From positions 1 through 17,073 of the forward strand of contig CAYXVU010000128.1 in assembly GCA_964468725.1 (NCBI GenBank): 17,073 nucleotides of DNA, read 5' to 3'. A program made the translations under genes and the position numbers. Origin of the DNA: CAYXVU01 sp964468725 (lineage in GTDB: Bacteria; Acidobacteriota; Blastocatellia; UBA7656). This document shows, piece after piece, positions 14,860 through 17,073 of this stretch. Below the pieces are notes generated by a model. The model was not told the DNA's origin and did no database searches. It worked only from the letters and a program-made list of their open reading frames with translations. How positions within the stretch are numbered: the stretch's first letter is position 1; each line of letters begins with the position of its first letter.

Positions 14860-14860
14860 G

Positions 14861-15232
14861 TCACTCTCCAAAATAGTCGCAACGCGAGGCGCAGGTTTCA
14901 CGAATCGTGACGCGCTGCAAGCCTGGTAATCGGCCTGCCAACCGCTGCCAAATCCAACGCGCCAGATTTTCGCTCGTCGCATTCTCCAACCCCTCAATCT
15001 CGTTGAGGTAGTAATGATCGAGTTGTTCCCGAATCGGTGCGAAGGCTTCAGCAATCTCGCCGTAATCTATGAACCAACCCGTGTGCGGGTCAACTTCGCC
15101 GCGCACCGCAACTTCACAACGAAACGAATGGCCATGCAGCCGCGCACACTTGTGTCCGGCGGGCACGTTCGGCAACCGATGTGCCGATTCGAAAGAGAAC
15201 TCTTTGACTAACTCGACGATCATCAGCCGCAT
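14861..15232 (-). CDS. queD: 6-carboxy-5,6,7,8-tetrahydropterin synthase QueD
   Basis: The 123-residue product makes 6-carboxytetrahydropterin from 7,8-dihydroneopterin triphosphate in queuosine synthesis. The zinc-binding histidines are His18 (FESAHRLP), His33 and His35 (LHGHSF). The catalytic residues are Cys29 in AGHKCARLHGH, the Asp72-His73 pair in LDHYYLN and Glu111 in IRETCASRCDYFGE. FIDYG at 55-59 is also conserved. Length matches QueD (about 120). Cytoplasmic. A second in-frame ATG at 15223 (MIVELVKEF) is an equally possible start; neither has a clear Shine-Dalgarno. It is the first gene of a queD-queE pair and is divergent from the RibD-type reductase, with a 91-bp shared promoter region. 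Confidence 0.96.
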   Translation of the reverse strand: MRLMIVELVKEFSFESAHRLPNVPAGHKCARLHGHSFRCEVAVRGEVDPHTGWFIDYGEIAEAFAPIREQLDHYYLNEIEGLENATSENLARWIWQRLAGRLPGLQRVTIRETCASRCDYFGE

Positions 15233-15260
15233 AGTATCGGTTCAGCGAAACAATTCGCAA

Positions 15261-15290
15261 ATGACAAGCAACGAGGGATTTCGGTAAACT
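15261..15290 (+). promoter_or_regulatory. Possible promoter for the RibD-type reductase
   Basis: ATGACA (15261-15266, five of six) and TAAACT (15285-15290, four of six) are 18 bp apart, predicting initiation near 15297 and a leader of about 27 nt before the ATG at 15324. Confidence 0.4.
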
Positions 15291-15323
15291 GCCGGTGTCA
15301 ACAAGCAAACGCGACATCAGCCC

Positions 15324-16076
15324 ATGGCAAAGCAATCGGCAGCTACAACCAAACACAAGCAACTTCTCGCAGCGCCTTCCGAATCTTCTCCCTCTGCAAC
15401 GCATCGCTTGCCGGTTGTGACGGTGAAGTATGCGCAGACGCTTGATGGCCGCATCGCAACAGCGACCGGCCATTCGCAATGGATCAGTTGCCCGCAGACC
15501 TTGCGACTGGCGCACCGCCTGCGCCGCGAGCACGACGCCATACTGGTTGGCATCGGCACGCTGCTGCACGATGACCCGCGCTTGACGGTGCGGCTTGTTG
15601 GTGGCCGCAGCCCGGTTCGCATTATCGTTGACGCACAGTTGCAAACCCCGATCACGGCGCGCGTGCTGCGAGAAAGAACTTCCCAGTCAACCCTCATCGT
15701 AACAAGTCAGGCGGCAGACCCCGCGCGCGCGCGACAACTACAAGAGAGCGGAGCCGAAATTATCTTCACCTCGTCCGCAAAGAGTTCAAAGAGTTCGTCG
15801 CACATTGACCTCAAAAAGATGCTGCGCCTGTTGGCTAAACGCGGCATCGAGTCGGTGCTCGTTGAAGGCGGGTCGGGCATCATCACGGCATTGTTGCGGG
15901 CAAAGTTGGTTGATCGAATGGTCATCGTCACCGCGCCGAAACTGATTGGGCGCGGCATCGAAGCCGTCGGCGAGTTAGGCATCAGAGAGTTGCACGACGC
16001 CATCACCTTTTCATCTTATCGCACACGTCGGCTAGGCGAGGATTGGGTGTTCGACGGATGGATTGACAAATCGTAG
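15324..16076 (+). CDS. Stand-alone RibD C-terminal-type reductase (pyrimidine reductase of riboflavin synthesis, or related)
   Basis: The 250-residue product is a RibD_C / dihydrofolate-reductase-fold enzyme without the N-terminal deaminase domain of bifunctional RibD. Landmarks are VKYAQTLDGRIATATG (34-49, substrate and NADPH region), ILVGIGTLLHDDPRLTVR (73-90), PVRIIVDAQL (97-106), VLVEGGSGI (178-186) and APKLIGRG (204-211). The canonical reaction is NADPH reduction of 5-amino-6-(ribosylamino)uracil 5'-phosphate. A deaminase encoded elsewhere would be needed for the plant/bacterial route. Residues 1-29 are Ser/Ala/Thr-rich and not conserved, so the true start could be an internal TTG or GTG near residue 29-33. 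No strong Shine-Dalgarno supports the ATG. SAKSSKSSSH (151-160) is a low-complexity loop. It is divergent from queD; both pathways begin from GTP. Confidence 0.85.
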   Translation: MAKQSAATTKHKQLLAAPSESSPSATHRLPVVTVKYAQTLDGRIATATGHSQWISCPQTLRLAHRLRREHDAILVGIGTLLHDDPRLTVRLVGGRSPVRIIVDAQLQTPITARVLRERTSQSTLIVTSQAADPARARQLQESGAEIIFTSSAKSSKSSSHIDLKKMLRLLAKRGIESVLVEGGSGIITALLRAKLVDRMVIVTAPKLIGRGIEAVGELGIRELHDAITFSSYRTRRLGEDWVFDGWIDKS

Positions 16077-16134
16077 CCTTGATAGGGGAGGCGCACTCTG
16101 CTGATGTTCGTGCGCGGGTGATGATGGGGCAATT

Positions 16135-16173
16135 CCTCTGCGCTATCTTTGCGTCCTCTGCGCCTTTGCGGTG
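16135..16173 (+). repeat. CTTTGCG / CTCTGCG short-period array, left of the GNAT gene
   Basis: Four units with a 9-10 bp period share the core C-T-(C/T)-T-G-C-G: CTCTGCG (16136-16142), CTTTGCG (16147-16153), CTCTGCG (16156-16162) and CTTTGCG (16164-16170), followed by GTGAAAA. It lies in the 163-bp gap between the convergent 3' ends of the RibD-type and GNAT genes. Similar CTTTGCG-rich elements are, as I recall, scattered in unrelated bacterial genomes. Confidence 0.8.
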
Positions 16174-16239
16174 AAAACGATTTCGACGACAGCGAATCGA
16201 GAGCCAGTAGAACTATCCCTATTTTCCCCCTGCTGTTTG

Positions 16240-16755
16240 CTAATCACGCACGCAAGCGTAGATAAATTCGTCAACCGTCTGCCCGTCTTTGGTGACGGCC
16301 TTTTTCATGCGGCCTTCGAATTGATAGCCTGCTTTTTCAAGCACGCGCATCGAAGCGGGATTCCACTCAAACACACCCGCATAAATGCGGCAGAGATCAA
16401 AAGTTTGAAAGGCATACTCGGTCAGCCCGCGCACCGCTTCGCTGACGATGCCGCGTCCCCAATGCGCTTCGCCCAACCAATAGCCGATCTCCGCCGACCG
16501 CCGAAAGATGTCCTCGCGCAGCACCAAGCCGATAGCGCCGACCGCTTCGCCGTCAACCTCGATGGCAAAGTTAGTTACGGGATTGGTCGAACTGGCATAG
16601 CGCACCCACCACTCGGCATCGGCGCGGGTGTACGGATGCGGGAACGAATCGCGCATATTGCGCCAGAGTTTGCGATTGTTGGCGTGGCGGACAATCGCGT
16701 CTTCGTCGCCGACTCGCCAATCCCGAATCGTGCAGCGCGTCAGTCTGATCTCCAT
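16240..16755 (-). CDS. RimJ/RimL-type GNAT N-acetyltransferase
   Basis: The 171-residue product transfers an acetyl group from acetyl-CoA to an amine. The GNAT fold is visible: IRLTRCTIRDWRVGDEDAIVRHAN (N-terminal strand and helix), FAIEVDGEAVGAIGL (63-77), AEIGYWLGEAHWGRGIVSEAV (88-108, containing the pyrophosphate-binding R/Q-x-x-G-x-G/A-type loop), RIYAGVFEWNPASMRVLEKAGY (123-144) and a FEGRMKKA strand typical of the ribosomal-protein acetyltransferase branch (Acetyltransf_3). The substrate is unknown. The start at 16755 is chosen because GGAAAGG lies 4 nt upstream and family homology begins at once. An in-frame ATG at 16896 would add 47 residues, some translated from the CGCAAAG repeat. 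The gene is flanked by opposed copies of that repeat. Confidence 0.9.
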   Translation of the reverse strand: MEIRLTRCTIRDWRVGDEDAIVRHANNRKLWRNMRDSFPHPYTRADAEWWVRYASSTNPVTNFAIEVDGEAVGAIGLVLREDIFRRSAEIGYWLGEAHWGRGIVSEAVRGLTEYAFQTFDLCRIYAGVFEWNPASMRVLEKAGYQFEGRMKKAVTKDGQTVDEFIYACVRD

Positions 16756-16793
16756 AGTGCCTTTCCAAGCTAACAGTCTTGAAAATCTTTTAT

Positions 16794-16817
16794 CGCAAAG
16801 GCGCAAAGACCGCAAAG
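16794..16817 (-). repeat. CGCAAAG array, right of the GNAT gene, inverted relative to 16135-16173
   Basis: Three exact CGCAAAG units at 16794-16800, 16802-16808 and 16811-16817 are the reverse complement of the CTTTGCG unit found on the other side of the acetyltransferase gene. They lie about 40 bp upstream of the gene's start codon, in the likely promoter or leader region. Confidence 0.8.
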
Positions 16818-17017
16818 ATAGAATAGAGGCCGCCCAACCAAGCTGCTCGGCTTCGTAAGAGCAAGGCCAAGAGAGCGTCGGCGCATTTTGTCCCAATCTT
16901 CTCGATATTGCGCCTCATTACGCGCCGCGAAAGGGCTTTGCTCTGCCATCATTACGAACCCTTGGCTACAACCTTGAAGCCGCAAGCGAAAGATCAAGAA
17001 ACCGCACGCGATCATCT

Positions 17018-17073
17018 TCAAGGCTCTTTGAGCGCCGGATACTTCGCTTCCTCCTCCGGCGTAAACTTCAGCG
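17018..17073 (-). CDS. Probable C-terminal tail of an unidentified protein (cut by window edge)
   Basis: The reverse strand from the right edge reads LKFTPEEEAKYPALKEP followed by TGA (17018-17020). The charged, proline-bounded helix-like composition looks like a genuine protein C-terminus. Only 17 residues are visible, so neither family nor frame is certain. If real, the 262 bp between it and the GNAT start contains only the CGCAAAG array and sequence in which I see no gene. Confidence 0.4.
   Translation of the reverse strand, partial: LKFTPEEEAKYPALKEP

Noticed and set aside
16756..16896. In-frame 47-residue extension of the GNAT protein
   Set aside because: Part of it is translation of the CGCAAAG repeat, and the start at 16755 has a good Shine-Dalgarno and family homology from residue 1.
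16770..17021. Minus-strand 83-codon frame near the right edge
   Set aside because: Its C-terminal part is translated repeat and its start overlaps the probable gene tail. The middle (residues about 30-55) looks weakly protein-like but is not enough to call a gene.

Overview
The window reads as a continuous piece of a moderately GC-rich, gene-dense bacterial chromosome. It holds fifteen complete protein genes, one gene cut by the left edge and probably one cut by the right edge. Many products carry type-I signal peptides without a lipobox (ChbG-like deacetylase, PhoD-like phosphatase, HEAT-repeat protein, M20 and M28 peptidases, a DUF4440-like protein, a serine hydrolase). Together with FabI as a housekeeping marker, this resembles an Acidobacteriota (Blastocatellia-like) genome. 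That placement is an inference from gene content and style and was not tested. I see no tRNA, rRNA, CRISPR, transposase, phage gene or plasmid module.

Left block (1-5312, all minus strand): PhoD-like phosphatase, then a CstB-like persulfide dioxygenase-rhodanese fusion, then (after a 191-bp gap with an inverted heptad repeat) a ChbG/YdjC-type deacetylase, a PLP-dependent Cys/Met-metabolism lyase and the first 31 residues of a short-chain dehydrogenase. The sulfur theme (lyase releasing or handling thiol sulfur, persulfide oxidation and sulfur transfer) links two of these genes, although a shared transcript is not shown.

Central block (5528-13954, all plus strand): secreted HEAT-repeat protein; secreted M20 peptidase translationally coupled to a four-helix membrane protein of unknown function; secreted M28 peptidase with a C-terminal PDZ domain; FabI; a secreted NTF2-fold DUF4440-like protein; and a secreted class-C-beta-lactamase-like serine hydrolase. 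This is mostly a set of exported hydrolases suited to peptide, phosphoester and amino-sugar scavenging.

Right block (14146-17073): queD and queE (minus strand, 7-deazaguanine/queuosine synthesis), a divergent stand-alone RibD-type reductase, a RimJ/RimL-type GNAT acetyltransferase (minus) and a probable gene tail at the edge.

I found no convincing new multi-gene system. The most unusual structure lies between the genes: short arrays of 7-9 bp units, often as two opposed arrays able to pair. The unit sequence differs between sites (GGTTGAA/CCTTCAA, CCGTTGT/ACAACGG, CTGACTT, CTTTGCG) while the architecture is similar. One such element fills the whole queD-queE gap, and another kind flanks the GNAT gene on both sides in inverted orientation.
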